From Streptomyces sp. 3214.6 (GTDB taxonomy: Bacteria; Actinomycetota; Actinomycetes; Streptomycetales; Streptomycetaceae), in NCBI RefSeq assembly GCF_900129855.1, contig NZ_LT670819.1, forward strand, positions 6,262,001 to 6,326,000: DNA of 64,000 nucleotides, written 5' to 3'. This document shows, one piece after another, positions 8,331 to 17,330 of this stretch (positions within the stretch are counted from its first letter, which is position 1; each line of letters opens with the position of its first letter). The translations under genes were made by a program, and so were the position numbers. The notes below the pieces were generated by a model. It had not been told where the DNA came from, did no database searches, and saw nothing but the letters and a program-made list of their open reading frames with translations.

Positions 8331-8720
8331 TCAACTCGCCACGCATGCACGGAACCGGCGCAGCAGCTCCCGACCGGCCGGGCTCTGCGCGTCGAAGTCC
8401 TGGCGCCGCAGTTCCTCCGGAACGTCGCGCCCCCATATGCGGGCTCCGTTGCACTGGAAGCAGAACGCGACCTCGAAGAGCGGATCGGGACCGGGATCGT
8501 CGATGTCGTAGGCGCGAATACCCCAACCGGGCAGGAAACAGCGGTACTTCGCACTGTCCGGCAGCTCGGCCGCCAAGCCCAGGGCCTCCCGCGCCTCATC
8601 CTCGACCCAGACCTCGACGACCTCGCCGCTCAGCCCCCGCGAGCCGAGCTGCCCGGCGGGATCGCCGATCCGCACCACCTCCACGAGCTCGGCCCTCTCG
8701 TGCGTCAGGGGCAGTATCAA
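8331..8720 (-). CDS. Hypothetical protein with CxxC motif, coupled to LacI gene
   Basis: A 129-residue soluble protein of unknown function. The coding signal is good, and the best start is a TTG at 8720 that overlaps the LacI stop as TTGA, with a GGGGG stretch upstream as ribosome site. Notable features are the tryptophan/tyrosine-rich middle and FCFQCNGARIW, a CxxC pair within a predicted strand. It would be co-transcribed with the upstream LacI regulator, but its content does not suggest sugar metabolism. Confidence 0.65.
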   Translation of the reverse strand: MILPLTHERAELVEVVRIGDPAGQLGSRGLSGEVVEVWVEDEAREALGLAAELPDSAKYRCFLPGWGIRAYDIDDPGPDPLFEVAFCFQCNGARIWGRDVPEELRRQDFDAQSPAGRELLRRFRACVAS

Positions 8721-9763
8721 CCTCTCGGCGCCCCCGTGGACCCCCGCACCATCAACTCCCCCCGCACGGTGGCGATCCCGCCGGGTGGTGGTTCCTCGCG
8801 GCCCATGGCGATGCGGCCGGCGCGGGCGCCCGCCTCGGCCAGCGGCAGCCGCACCGTCGTGAGGGAGGGCACCGCGTCGATGCTGAAGGGGAGGTCGTCG
8901 AAGCCCGCCACCGACACGTCGTCCGGGATCCGCATGCCCGCGTCCCGCAGCGCCGCGCACGCGCCCAGCGCGACGGAGTCGTTCGCGGCGACGACCGCCG
9001 TCAGGGACGGGTCCCGGCGCAGCAGTTCCAGCGTCGCCTCGTAGCCCGCCCGCCGGTCGTAGCGGCCGTGCACGGTCCAGCGCGGGTCCTCCTCGATGCC
9101 GGCCGCGGCCAGCGCCGCCCGGTGGCCCTCCAGCCGGTGCCGGGTCGTCGTCCGCTCCTCCGGGCCCGCGATGTAGCCGAGCCGTCGGTGGCCGAGCCCG
9201 ATGAGGTGCTCGGTCAGCTCCCGTCCGCCGCCGCGGTTGTCGAAGGTCAGCGCGATCGCCGAGGTCTCCGGAGCCGGCGGCCGGCCGCACAGCACGATCC
9301 GCGTCCCCGCCTCGCCCAGCCTGCGCAGCTTCGCCGCCACGGCCGCCGCGTGCGGCTCGTTCTCCATGGCCCCGCCGGTCAGCACCACGGCCGCGGCCCG
9401 CTGCCGCTGCAACAGCGTCAGATAGGTCAGCTCACGCTCGGGTGAGCCCCCGGTGTTGCAGACCACCGCCAGCCGCTCGCCCCCGGCCCGGCCGCCCGGC
9501 CCTCCGATCTCCTGCTGGATCGCGCTCGCCATGATCCCGAAGAAGGGGTCGGCGATGTCGTTCACCAGGATGCCGACGAGGTCGGACGTCGCCGCCGCCA
9601 GCGCGCTCGCGGGCCCGTTCAGCACGTAGTCCAGCTCGTCGACCGCCCGCAGCACCCGTTCCCGGGTGGTTGCGGCGACGGGGTAGTTCCCGTTCAGCAC
9701 GCGCGACACCGTCGCGGGCGAGACCTGCGCGCGGGCCGCCACGTCCGCCAGGGTCACCGTCAT
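8717..9763 (-). CDS. LacI family transcriptional regulator
   Basis: A 348-residue LacI/GalR repressor. The DNA-binding domain opens as VTLADVAARAQVSPATVSRVLNG, followed by the hinge helix near residues 45-60 and a periplasmic-binding-like sugar sensor (LVGILVNDIADPFFG; ending before SVAGFDDLPFSIDAVPSLTTVR). GGAGG lies 9 bases before the ATG at 9763. It is divergent from the Gfo/Idh operon at 10091, where a LacI-type AAGCGCTT operator overlaps the expected transcription start, so it most likely represses that operon until its sugar inducer is present. Confidence 0.92.
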   Translation of the reverse strand: MTVTLADVAARAQVSPATVSRVLNGNYPVAATTRERVLRAVDELDYVLNGPASALAAATSDLVGILVNDIADPFFGIMASAIQQEIGGPGGRAGGERLAVVCNTGGSPERELTYLTLLQRQRAAAVVLTGGAMENEPHAAAVAAKLRRLGEAGTRIVLCGRPPAPETSAIALTFDNRGGGRELTEHLIGLGHRRLGYIAGPEERTTTRHRLEGHRAALAAAGIEEDPRWTVHGRYDRRAGYEATLELLRRDPSLTAVVAANDSVALGACAALRDAGMRIPDDVSVAGFDDLPFSIDAVPSLTTVRLPLAEAGARAGRIAMGREEPPPGGIATVRGELMVRGSTGAPRG

Positions 9764-9804
9764 CTTCGTCGTCCTCCGGTCGCGCGTCTCGTCATATGTC
9801 ACAC

Positions 9805-9835
9805 GTTGTCGTACGTCGTCGTACGTCGTCGTACG
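9805..9835. repeat. 10-base phased CGTACG repeats
   Basis: Three CGTACG palindromes occur at exactly 10-base spacing (starting 9810, 9820, 9830) upstream of the LacI gene. This places three identical faces on the same side of the helix and may be a binding site or simply a minisatellite. Confidence 0.6.
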
Positions 9836-9944
9836 CCCTGGTAGACAGCCGCCGTGACGGCGCGGTTCCGGGCGTGTCGAGCAGACCTTACGGCCCCGCA
9901 CCCTTGCTGTTCGCCCCCTCGAACAACTCAGGATGGACACGGTC

Positions 9945-9974
9945 TTGTCCGGACCACTGGTCAGAGGCTAGCTT
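9945..9974 (+). promoter_or_regulatory. Predicted promoter of Gfo/Idh operon
   Basis: TTGTCC (9945-9950) and TAGCTT (9969-9974), 18 bases apart, match a vegetative-type Streptomyces promoter. The LacI-type operator begins 10 bases after the -10 box, a layout suited to blocking transcription. Confidence 0.55.
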
Positions 9975-9984
9975 CTCCTTGGAT

Positions 9985-9998
9985 AGAAAGCGCTTGCT
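9985..9998. promoter_or_regulatory. LacI-family operator
   Basis: AGAAAGCGCTTGCT contains the palindromic core AAGCGCTT (9988-9995) with the central CG typical of LacI/GalR operators. It lies at the predicted transcription start, between the divergent LacI gene and its presumed target operon. Confidence 0.7.
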
Positions 9999-10090
9999 GT
10001 AACGCTGATCAGGAAGAGGCGTACGCGGCGCGCACAACCGCGTACGAATAGCGCAGGCACGCTGCGCACGACGCCTACGAAGGGATCGAC

Positions 10091-11248
10091 GTGACACGCA
10101 AGACGGTGCGAATCGCCATGAACGGCGTGACAGGGCGCATGGGCTACCGCCAGCACCTCGTCCGCTCCATCCTGGCCCTGCGCGAACAGGGCGGCCTCGA
10201 CCTCGGCGACGGCACCGTGCTGTGGCCGGAACCGATCCTCGTCGGCCGCCGCGAGTACGCGCTGAAGGCGCTGGCCGAGCAGCACGGCCTGGACCCGCAG
10301 AACGTCTCCACCGACGTGGACGCGGTCCTCGCAGACCCGACCGTCGACATCTACTTCGACGCCCAGGTGACGTCCGCCCGCGAGGAGGCGATCAAGAAGG
10401 CGATCGCGGCGGGCAAGCACATCTACACCGAGAAGCCGACGGCCACGGGCCTCGACGGCGCCTTGGCGCTCGCCCGCCTCGCGAACGAGAAGGGCATCAA
10501 GCACGGCGTCGTCCAGGACAAGCTGTTCCTGCCGGGCCTGCTCAAGCTGAAGCGCCTCATCGACGGCGGCTTCTTCGGCCGGATCCTGTCCATCCGCGGC
10601 GAGTTCGGCTACTGGGTCTTCGAGGGCGACTGGCAGACCGCCCAGCGCCCGTCCTGGAACTACCGCGCCGAGGACGGCGGCGGCATCGTCGTCGACATGT
10701 TCCCGCACTGGGAGTACGTGCTCCACGAGCTGTTCGGCCGTGTGAAGTCCGTCCAGGCCCTCACCGCCACCCACATCCCGCAGCGCTGGGACGAGCAGGA
10801 CAAGCCCTACGACGCCACCGCCGACGACGCCGCCTACGGCATCTTCGAGCTCGACGGCGGCGCGATCGCCCAGATCAACTCCTCCTGGGCGGTCCGCGTC
10901 AACCGCGACGAGCTGGTGGAGTTCCAGGTGGACGGCACGGAGGGCTCGGCGGTCGCCGGACTCCGCAACTGCCGTGTCCAGCACAGGTCCGCCACCCCCA
11001 AGCCGGTCTGGAACCCCGACATCCCCGCCACCGAGGTCTTCCGCGACCAGTGGCAGGAGGTCCCGGACAACCAGGACTTCGACAACGGCTTCAAGGCCCA
11101 GTGGGAGCTGTTCCTCAAGCACGTCTACGCCGACGCCCCCTACCACTGGGACCTCCTCGCCGGCGCCCGTGGCGTCCAGCTCGCCGAGCTGGGCCTGAGG
11201 TCCTCGGCGGAGGGCCGCCGCCTCGACGTCCCGGAGGTCACGCTGTGA
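10091..11248 (+). CDS. Gfo/Idh/MocA family oxidoreductase
   Basis: A 385-residue NAD(P)-dependent sugar dehydrogenase candidate. The N-terminal Rossmann region starts VRIAMNGVTGRMGYR and the family EKP motif appears as YTEKPTA near residue 116; the C-terminal half has the alpha/beta domain with DGGGIVVDMFPHWEYVL carrying the likely catalytic histidine region. It is first in a three-gene operon under a LacI-type promoter/operator, with the next start overlapping its stop (GTGA). It probably oxidises a sugar or cyclitol; identity cannot be fixed from sequence. Confidence 0.9.
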   Translation: MTRKTVRIAMNGVTGRMGYRQHLVRSILALREQGGLDLGDGTVLWPEPILVGRREYALKALAEQHGLDPQNVSTDVDAVLADPTVDIYFDAQVTSAREEAIKKAIAAGKHIYTEKPTATGLDGALALARLANEKGIKHGVVQDKLFLPGLLKLKRLIDGGFFGRILSIRGEFGYWVFEGDWQTAQRPSWNYRAEDGGGIVVDMFPHWEYVLHELFGRVKSVQALTATHIPQRWDEQDKPYDATADDAAYGIFELDGGAIAQINSSWAVRVNRDELVEFQVDGTEGSAVAGLRNCRVQHRSATPKPVWNPDIPATEVFRDQWQEVPDNQDFDNGFKAQWELFLKHVYADAPYHWDLLAGARGVQLAELGLRSSAEGRRLDVPEVTL

Positions 11249-12399
11249 CGATCCGACTCCCGGACCTCACCGGGGCCCTGCGGTCGTACGAGCCCCGCAC
11301 GGAACCCCTCGCCGTCACCACCGGCGCCCCCTTCACCTCCCGCACGGTCTTCTCCGCTGCGCACGTCGTGGCCGACCCGTTCGCGGACGTGTCGCCGGAC
11401 TCCCCGGCCGCCGTCGACTGGGACGCCACCCTCGCCTTCCGCCGTCACCTGTGGTCCCACGGCCTCGGCGTCGCCGAGGCGATGGACACCGCCCAGCGCG
11501 GCATGGGCCTGGACTGGGCGGGCGCTGCCGAACTGATCCGCAGATCGGCCGCCGAGGCCAAGTCCGTCGGCGGACTCGTCGCCTGCGGCGTCGGCACCGA
11601 CCAGCTCACCGCCCCGGCCTCCCTCGCCGAGGTCCGCGCCGCCTACGAGGAGCAGCTCGCCCTCGTGGAGGAGTCGGGCGCCAAGGCGATCCTGATGGCG
11701 TCCCGGGCCCTGGCGGCGGCCGCCGCCGGCCCCGAGGACTACCTGGACGTCTACGGCCACCTGCTGCGCCAGTCCGCCGAGCCGGTGATCCTGCACTGGC
11801 TGGGCCCGATGTTCGACCCGGCGCTGGAGGGCTACTGGGGGTCGTCGGACCTGGACGCGGCGACGGAGGTGTTCCTGGAGGTCATCGCGGCCCACCCCGA
11901 CAAGGTGGAGGGCATCAAGGTCTCCCTGCTGGACGCCGGCCGCGAGATCGACATCCGCCGCAGGCTGCCGCAGGGCGTCCGCTGCTACACGGGCGACGAC
12001 TTCAACTACCCCGAGCTGATCGCGGGCGACGAGAAGGGCTTCAGCCACGCCCTCCTCGGCATCTTCGACCCCCTGGGCCCCCTGGCGGCGGAGGCGGTGC
12101 GCGTCCTCGACACGGGAGACGTGGCGGGTTTCCGCTCGTTGCTGGACCCGACGGTCGACCTCTCCCGCCACCTCTTCCAGACCCCCACCCGCTTCTACAA
12201 GACGGGCGTGGTCTTCCTGGCCTGGCTGGCCGGCCACCAGTCCCACTTCACGATGGTCGGCGGCCTGCAGTCGGCCCGTTCCCTCCCGCACTTCGCCCGC
12301 GCGTACGAACTCGCCGAAGGTCTGGGCCTGTTCCCGGATCCGAAGCTGGCGGAGGAACGCATGAAGAACCTGCTGTCGCTGTACGGGGTGAACCAGTGA
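11245..12399 (+). CDS. DUF993 family, dihydrodipicolinate-synthase-like protein
   Basis: A 384-residue protein of the DUF993 type, a branch related to the DHDPS/aldolase TIM barrel. The middle carries EPVILHWLGPMFDP and VEGIKVSLLD, where the lysine is at the position expected for a Schiff base. GGAGG precedes the GTG start, which overlaps the dehydrogenase stop. Flanked by a sugar dehydrogenase and an isomerase, it most likely splits or dehydrates a keto-sugar intermediate; this step is inference from context. Confidence 0.87.
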   Translation: MTIRLPDLTGALRSYEPRTEPLAVTTGAPFTSRTVFSAAHVVADPFADVSPDSPAAVDWDATLAFRRHLWSHGLGVAEAMDTAQRGMGLDWAGAAELIRRSAAEAKSVGGLVACGVGTDQLTAPASLAEVRAAYEEQLALVEESGAKAILMASRALAAAAAGPEDYLDVYGHLLRQSAEPVILHWLGPMFDPALEGYWGSSDLDAATEVFLEVIAAHPDKVEGIKVSLLDAGREIDIRRRLPQGVRCYTGDDFNYPELIAGDEKGFSHALLGIFDPLGPLAAEAVRVLDTGDVAGFRSLLDPTVDLSRHLFQTPTRFYKTGVVFLAWLAGHQSHFTMVGGLQSARSLPHFARAYELAEGLGLFPDPKLAEERMKNLLSLYGVNQ

Positions 12400-13235
12400 G
12401 CGCTCTCGGGGACCTGTCCCGCTTCTCCATCAACCAGATGACGGTCAAGCAGCTGTCGATGCCCGAACTGGCCGTCGCCTGCCGTGAGTTGGGCGTGACG
12501 AACGTCGGCCTGTGGCGTGAGCCGGTCCGGAGTCACGGTCTGGAGGCGACCGCGAAGCTGGTCCGCGACGCGGGCCTGACGGTGACAACGTTGTGCCGGG
12601 GCGGCTTCTTCACGGCCATCGACCCGGCCGAGCGGAAGGCGGCCCTGGCCGACAACCGCCGGGCCATCGACGAGGCCGCGACCCTCGGCACCGAGGTGCT
12701 GGTCCTGGTCTCCGGCGGCCTCCCGGCCGGCTCGAAGGACCTGCACGGCGCGCGGGAGCGCATCGCGGACGCCCTGGGGGAACTGGGCCCGTACGCGGAG
12801 CGGCACGGCGTCCGACTGGCCATCGAGCCCCTCCACCCGATGTACGCGTCCGACCGCTGCGTGGTCTCGACCCTCACCCAGGCCCTGGACCTCGCGGAAC
12901 GCTTCCCGGCCCACCAGGTCGGCGTCGCGGTCGACACGTACCACATCTGGTGGGACGACCGGGCCCCCGCCCAGATCGCGCGGGCCGGCGCGTCTGGCCG
13001 CATCCACACCTTCCAACTCGCCGACTGGACGACCCCGTTGCCCGAGGGCGTCCTGAACGGTCGCGGCCAGATCGGCGACGGCGCGATCGACATGCGCGCA
13101 TGGCAGGGCTACGTGGAGGCGGCCGGCTACACCGGCCCCATCGAGGTCGAACTCTTCAACGACGGGCTGTGGGCCCGCGACGGCCGCGAGGTCCTCGCGG
13201 AGACGGCGGCCCGGTTCCTGGAGCACACGGCGTAG
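12396..13235 (+). CDS. Sugar phosphate isomerase/epimerase (third gene of LacI-controlled operon)
   Basis: A 279-residue xylose-isomerase-like TIM barrel. Metal-ligand positions are visible in LAIEPLHPMY, GVAVDTYHIWWD, HTFQLADW and GPIEVELFND. The GTG start overlaps the DUF993 gene stop (GTGA), so the three genes are translationally coupled. In the presumed pathway it would interconvert keto and aldo forms or epimers of the sugar oxidised by the first gene product. The pathway substrate is not recognisable. Confidence 0.88.
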   Translation: MSALGDLSRFSINQMTVKQLSMPELAVACRELGVTNVGLWREPVRSHGLEATAKLVRDAGLTVTTLCRGGFFTAIDPAERKAALADNRRAIDEAATLGTEVLVLVSGGLPAGSKDLHGARERIADALGELGPYAERHGVRLAIEPLHPMYASDRCVVSTLTQALDLAERFPAHQVGVAVDTYHIWWDDRAPAQIARAGASGRIHTFQLADWTTPLPEGVLNGRGQIGDGAIDMRAWQGYVEAAGYTGPIEVELFNDGLWARDGREVLAETAARFLEHTA

Positions 13236-13321
13236 GGCTCGGCGGCGGTGGCCGGAGAGGGGAGACGGGGGATGGCAGGCCGCCCTCTCTCCGGTCACCG
13301 AACGGCGCGGGGGACGAGCCG

Positions 13322-13352
13322 GCCAGGACCTGTCCGGTCGATCAAGTCGCAG
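13322..13352 (+). repeat. Left copy of a 31-base inverted repeat
   Basis: Begins GCCAGGACCTGTCCGG. The reverse complement of 17637-17667 matches it at 28 of 31 positions. The two copies bracket the MHYT gene and the large membrane protein gene. The rest of 13236-13429 holds no gene but has a CCCTCCTCTGGGGG hairpin beside the repeat. Confidence 0.7.
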
Positions 13353-13429
13353 GGGTCCCTCCTCTGGGGGTCGGGCCGCCCGCTCGTGGAGTGTGCGGGC
13401 CGCGCCGGCCGGTCAAGGAGGGGTGCCGG

Positions 13430-14257
13430 TCACCAGGAGGGGGGCTGCGACGGCTGTGCCGGGTGCTGTGCGTAGAAGGCGGTGCTGGGGGTCTGAGGTT
13501 GGACCGCCGACCGGCCCTGTTCGTCGTCACCGAGAATCATGTCCGGGTCGAACATGACGATCACAGCGGCGACCAGCAGGACCACGAGCGGGCCGGCCAG
13601 CATCACCAGGAGGAACGACAGCAGGCTGGTGGACGACTCGGAGACCCCGGCCTGGCCGGTGAGCTGGACGGAGACGGCGGCCATGCCGGTGTAGTGCATG
13701 CCGGTCACAGCCACCCCCATGACCAGGCTCGCGCACAGGCTGGACCACAGGGCGTGAATGGAGACGGCCGCCCACAGGGCCGCCGTCGCGGCGGCGACGG
13801 CGATCACGATGGACACGGCCACCGTCGTGGCGTCATAGCGCAGGGTGCCGTTGGTGTGGATGGCGGCCATGCCGAGGTAGTGCATCGCCGCGACTCCGAG
13901 CCCGGTGACCGTGCCCGCCACCGCCAGGTTCGCAGGAGTCCCGCCCCGGTAACCGACGAGGAACACGCCCACCGCGACCACGGCGATCGCGACCACGAGG
14001 CTGAGGAGGGTTCTGACGGTGTCGTAGCGGACCAGGGCGCCCTGGACGTTGAAGCCGATCATGGCGATGAAGTGCATGGTCCAGATGCCGCAGCCGATCG
14101 ATATCGCGCCCAACGCCAGCCATCTCGCCCTGCGTTGCGGGTGGCGCAGTGAGCGTGTCGTGCACCGTAGGCCGAGGGCCGCGCCGAGGCAGGCCATCAG
14201 ATAGGCGGCCACGGGGGTGGCCGCGCCGTAGTAGAAGTTGGAGACGGTGGCGGTCAT
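13430..14257 (-). CDS. MHYT domain integral membrane sensor protein
   Basis: A 275-residue membrane protein with about seven hydrophobic helices. Three MHYT-type motifs are present: WTMHFIAM (59-66), AMHYLGM (124-130) and GMHYTGM (186-192). MHYT domains are proposed to bind copper and sense oxygen, carbon monoxide or nitric oxide. Here there is no attached GGDEF, EAL or kinase domain; the last 40 residues are a proline/glutamine-rich cytoplasmic tail, so the output is unclear. AAGGGG precedes the ATG at 14257; an upstream in-frame ATG is less well placed. Confidence 0.9.
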   Translation of the reverse strand: MTATVSNFYYGAATPVAAYLMACLGAALGLRCTTRSLRHPQRRARWLALGAISIGCGIWTMHFIAMIGFNVQGALVRYDTVRTLLSLVVAIAVVAVGVFLVGYRGGTPANLAVAGTVTGLGVAAMHYLGMAAIHTNGTLRYDATTVAVSIVIAVAAATAALWAAVSIHALWSSLCASLVMGVAVTGMHYTGMAAVSVQLTGQAGVSESSTSLLSFLLVMLAGPLVVLLVAAVIVMFDPDMILGDDEQGRSAVQPQTPSTAFYAQHPAQPSQPPSW

Positions 14258-14443
14258 GAAGTTTCCCCTTCGCATACGTGACGGCCGGCGGCACCGCGGA
14301 CGCGGCGCAACGGCGCGGCGACACGGCACTCGGATCCGCCCGGCGGACGGGACCCGAGCGCGGCAGCGCCGCCGGGGATACGAGGGGACGGCAAGCCGCG
14401 TCAGGCCGGATCAAGCCATGTGGCCGAGTTGCATGTGATTCAA

Positions 14444-14463
14444 ACACATAAGGCACACATAAA
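14444..14463 (-). promoter_or_regulatory. AT-rich promoter region of MHYT gene
   Basis: Within the 574-base interval 14258-14831, the only A/T-rich island holds two direct copies of ACACATA (14444-14450 and 14455-14461) 11 bases apart. It is the likeliest promoter or regulator site for the MHYT gene, whose leader would then be about 180 bases. I saw no gene in the rest of the interval. Confidence 0.35.
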
Positions 14464-14831
14464 ATCCACACTTCGCAATCTTCCGCCGAATCGATACACC
14501 GCCACTCTTCACCCCAAAACCCGGCCAGCACTGCCCGTGCCCCTGCAGTGGCGCCCGTCCGCAGGTCAGCTCGCCGTGGGTGCGGAGACAAGGTGAGCAG
14601 GTCTGGGGAACCTCTGAGACCGGGGCGGGGAAATTCAAGGCTCTGGCCGCGGTTCGATGTCGGCCTGCCCGTCGACGCAGTACTCGATCACCCGGACCAG
14701 CGCCGGCGGAGCCTTGACGGTTTGTCGGACCCGGGCGGCGCGCCTCCTCTCCTCGGCCGCTGGGGTGGAACCGCTGGCGCGTCGGTGCATCGCACGGCAT
14801 CGCGCGCGGTCGGCCCGGGGATCCTCGGACG

Positions 14832-17330
14832 GTGATCCGTCCTGGCTGGTCCGCGCCCCGCCGTTTGTGTGTGCTTGTGCTGCTTCTCTGCCTCGCTCTG
14901 CCCGCGATGGGAAAGGCCGACGCTGCCGAGGAGGCCCCGACGGACTGCCGAGCCGACCAGCTCAAGACGGCCGAGGTCACGGCACTGGCTGAGTTCAAAC
15001 ACCGCGGCAACGACTGGAGCATGGTCACGAGCACCATGGACATCAGCGTGCCCGCCGCTTGGACTCACGCCTCCGACCTGCTCCTGGACACCCATGCGCC
15101 GGCTTATCGGTTGGCGCTGGCGTGCCTGGTGGGCAAACCCCTGCAAAATCAGATCGACTTCCGTGATTACGAGTTTCGGTCCAAGCCGGTGACGGTGAAG
15201 GCCGACGGCCGGAGGGTCAAGGTTCACTACGAGGCTGCCACGTGGGTCCAGTTCTCCTCCTCCGACGCTGTCGGCCCCTGGGTACTGACGGTGTCGAAGG
15301 AGAACTGGCGCATCGCGTTGCGTCCTTCTCCTGCCCTGACGGGCGCCGACTGGGACAAGGTGCAGGTCGACCTGGGCGGACGGGGCGCCCTGACGGCCAC
15401 CCCTCGGCCGGCCTTCGGCGAACGTGGAACCAGACTGAACTGGCGGCACAAAGAGCCGGACCAGAATCCCACGGTCACTTTCCGCCCACCCACGTTGCAG
15501 TATTGGGACTTCATCACGACCTCGCCGGAGAAAACCTGGCAGGCCTGGGAGCCGTGGGGCATCTATAGCGCCACGGCAGCGTTCTGGTACGCCGCCTCAG
15601 GTGCGTTGTTGCTCGTCGCGGGTCGCCGGCTGAGGCGCAGTCTCGCCGATACGACGACGCCGGAAGAGTCGAGCGCGCTGCACTACCTGCGGTGGTGGGC
15701 GCTCCTTTTGATGTTCCTGGGCGTGCTCGGCTACATGGACGACAACGTCTACTTGTGGTTCCAGCGTCTGGTGGGCTGGCATCACGACTACGAATGGACG
15801 GTCGCGGTGTTCGTCCTGGCGTTCCTCGGGCCTGCGCTGTGTCTGTTCGGCAGCCGGTCGAAGCGCCTCCTCTTCAGCGTGGGCGGAGTCGTCCTGGGCC
15901 TGCTCGGCTGGTACGTGGTGTCGGAGATGTTCGACTTCACCTTGCTCCCCACAGCCGACCGGCTCTTGTCTACTCCGGGCTGGACCATGGCAGCCGTGGC
16001 GTGCACCGCACTGACGGCAGTGTGCTGGATCGGCCTGATCACAGCTGGGCAGCGGATACTGCTGATCAGAGAGACTCGGATCCCCACTCGCATGATGGTC
16101 GCCGCCGCCCTTGCAGCAGCGACGGCGACCGTCCTGTGGGCCTACCTCGCCTTTGACCGCTACTGGGAGCGAATCAGCTGGCTCGCCAACCCACGCTCGG
16201 CTGATTTTCAAAAGTTCCGAGGGGGAGAGCTCTCGTGGTGGTGGTTGACCTTCCCGACAAACGTTCTGGATCCGCTGCTGGTCGTCGTCAGCATCCTGGC
16301 GCCGCTGCCCGTGCTGGGCGTTCTGCGGGTCTGCCGGGTCGAACAGCACGAGCAGGGGGCGTTCACACCCGCGCCTGCGGAGAAGTTCCTGCTCGTGGCC
16401 CTCTTCGCCATCACCTTTGCACCTGACGCGTACTACTTCGGCTTCTCCGCATACGCGCTCACCCTGGTGCTGTGCCTGTGCACGGCCTGGGGAGTGCTCG
16501 TCCTGGGCTCGCACTTCTCCGTGCTGGAGCAGCCCTTCGCCGACAACGCCCCGCTGGGAAGGACGATCTCGCTGACCGACAGGGCCGACGTGCTGCGCCT
16601 GGCGCGCCGGTTCAGGGAACGCCAGACCCGCCTGAGTCAGCTCAGTACGTCGAACCTGGGCGAGCGTTCCGCCGAGCGGCAGTCGATCGAGGCCGAGATC
16701 GACCGAATGGACCAGGCCTTGCCGGCAGGAGTGAGACCCGCCGACCTTCCCTTCGCCTGTGGCCCGATGGCCACATGGTGGGGCAATGCTCGCAGGGGGG
16801 CCCTCAACGCGTGTCTCATCGGCCTGCCCGCGACCGGCCTGATGTACTGGGTCGACGTCGTGAAGGGCGACTCCTGGATGCTGTACGCGGAGAATGCAGC
16901 AGGGTTCGTCTGGATCGTGGGCGAGATCCTCACCTGGCAGGTCTGGTGGATCGTCGGGGGATTCTTCCTCGGGGCGCTGTGGCGGGATCTGCCGGGCCGT
17001 CACGGGCCGACGAAGGCGCTCTTCGTCACGCTCGCGTTCGCCATCCCGGCAACGGCCGATTTCCTCATCGTCCAAGCCATCGGCGGGACCGTGCCCCAGC
17101 TGATCGGCCAGATCGCCGCATTCGGCTCGGTGACGACGTGCACGGGCCTGATGATGGATCTGCAGACCTTCCAGAACGAGCGCCGCTACTGGCCGACCAA
17201 TGCCAGTCTCGTCGCTTACGTCTACCAGATGCGCTTCGCCACGATCGCGTTCTTCATGGCACAGCTGCTTGCGCTCGTCACCCTCTGGAAGACGTTCGCA
17301 GACGTCAGCGCAAAAGGGCCCGGCCGGTAG
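14832..17330 (+). CDS. Large multi-pass membrane protein, uncharacterised (DUF6185-like)
   Basis: An 832-residue protein with a signal-like N-terminus (hydrophobic CVLVLLLCLALPAMG, residues 13-27), an extracellular domain of about 200 residues, then roughly 12-14 membrane helices. A long soluble segment (about 575-635, DRADVLRLARRFRERQTRL) with coiled-coil character and charged residues splits the membrane part. I recognise no enzymatic motif; it resembles Streptomyces proteins labelled DUF6185, a tentative match. Codon use is less GC-extreme than neighbours, consistent with acquired DNA. The GTG start has only a weak ribosome site. Confidence 0.75.
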   Translation: MIRPGWSAPRRLCVLVLLLCLALPAMGKADAAEEAPTDCRADQLKTAEVTALAEFKHRGNDWSMVTSTMDISVPAAWTHASDLLLDTHAPAYRLALACLVGKPLQNQIDFRDYEFRSKPVTVKADGRRVKVHYEAATWVQFSSSDAVGPWVLTVSKENWRIALRPSPALTGADWDKVQVDLGGRGALTATPRPAFGERGTRLNWRHKEPDQNPTVTFRPPTLQYWDFITTSPEKTWQAWEPWGIYSATAAFWYAASGALLLVAGRRLRRSLADTTTPEESSALHYLRWWALLLMFLGVLGYMDDNVYLWFQRLVGWHHDYEWTVAVFVLAFLGPALCLFGSRSKRLLFSVGGVVLGLLGWYVVSEMFDFTLLPTADRLLSTPGWTMAAVACTALTAVCWIGLITAGQRILLIRETRIPTRMMVAAALAAATATVLWAYLAFDRYWERISWLANPRSADFQKFRGGELSWWWLTFPTNVLDPLLVVVSILAPLPVLGVLRVCRVEQHEQGAFTPAPAEKFLLVALFAITFAPDAYYFGFSAYALTLVLCLCTAWGVLVLGSHFSVLEQPFADNAPLGRTISLTDRADVLRLARRFRERQTRLSQLSTSNLGERSAERQSIEAEIDRMDQALPAGVRPADLPFACGPMATWWGNARRGALNACLIGLPATGLMYWVDVVKGDSWMLYAENAAGFVWIVGEILTWQVWWIVGGFFLGALWRDLPGRHGPTKALFVTLAFAIPATADFLIVQAIGGTVPQLIGQIAAFGSVTTCTGLMMDLQTFQNERRYWPTNASLVAYVYQMRFATIAFFMAQLLALVTLWKTFADVSAKGPGR

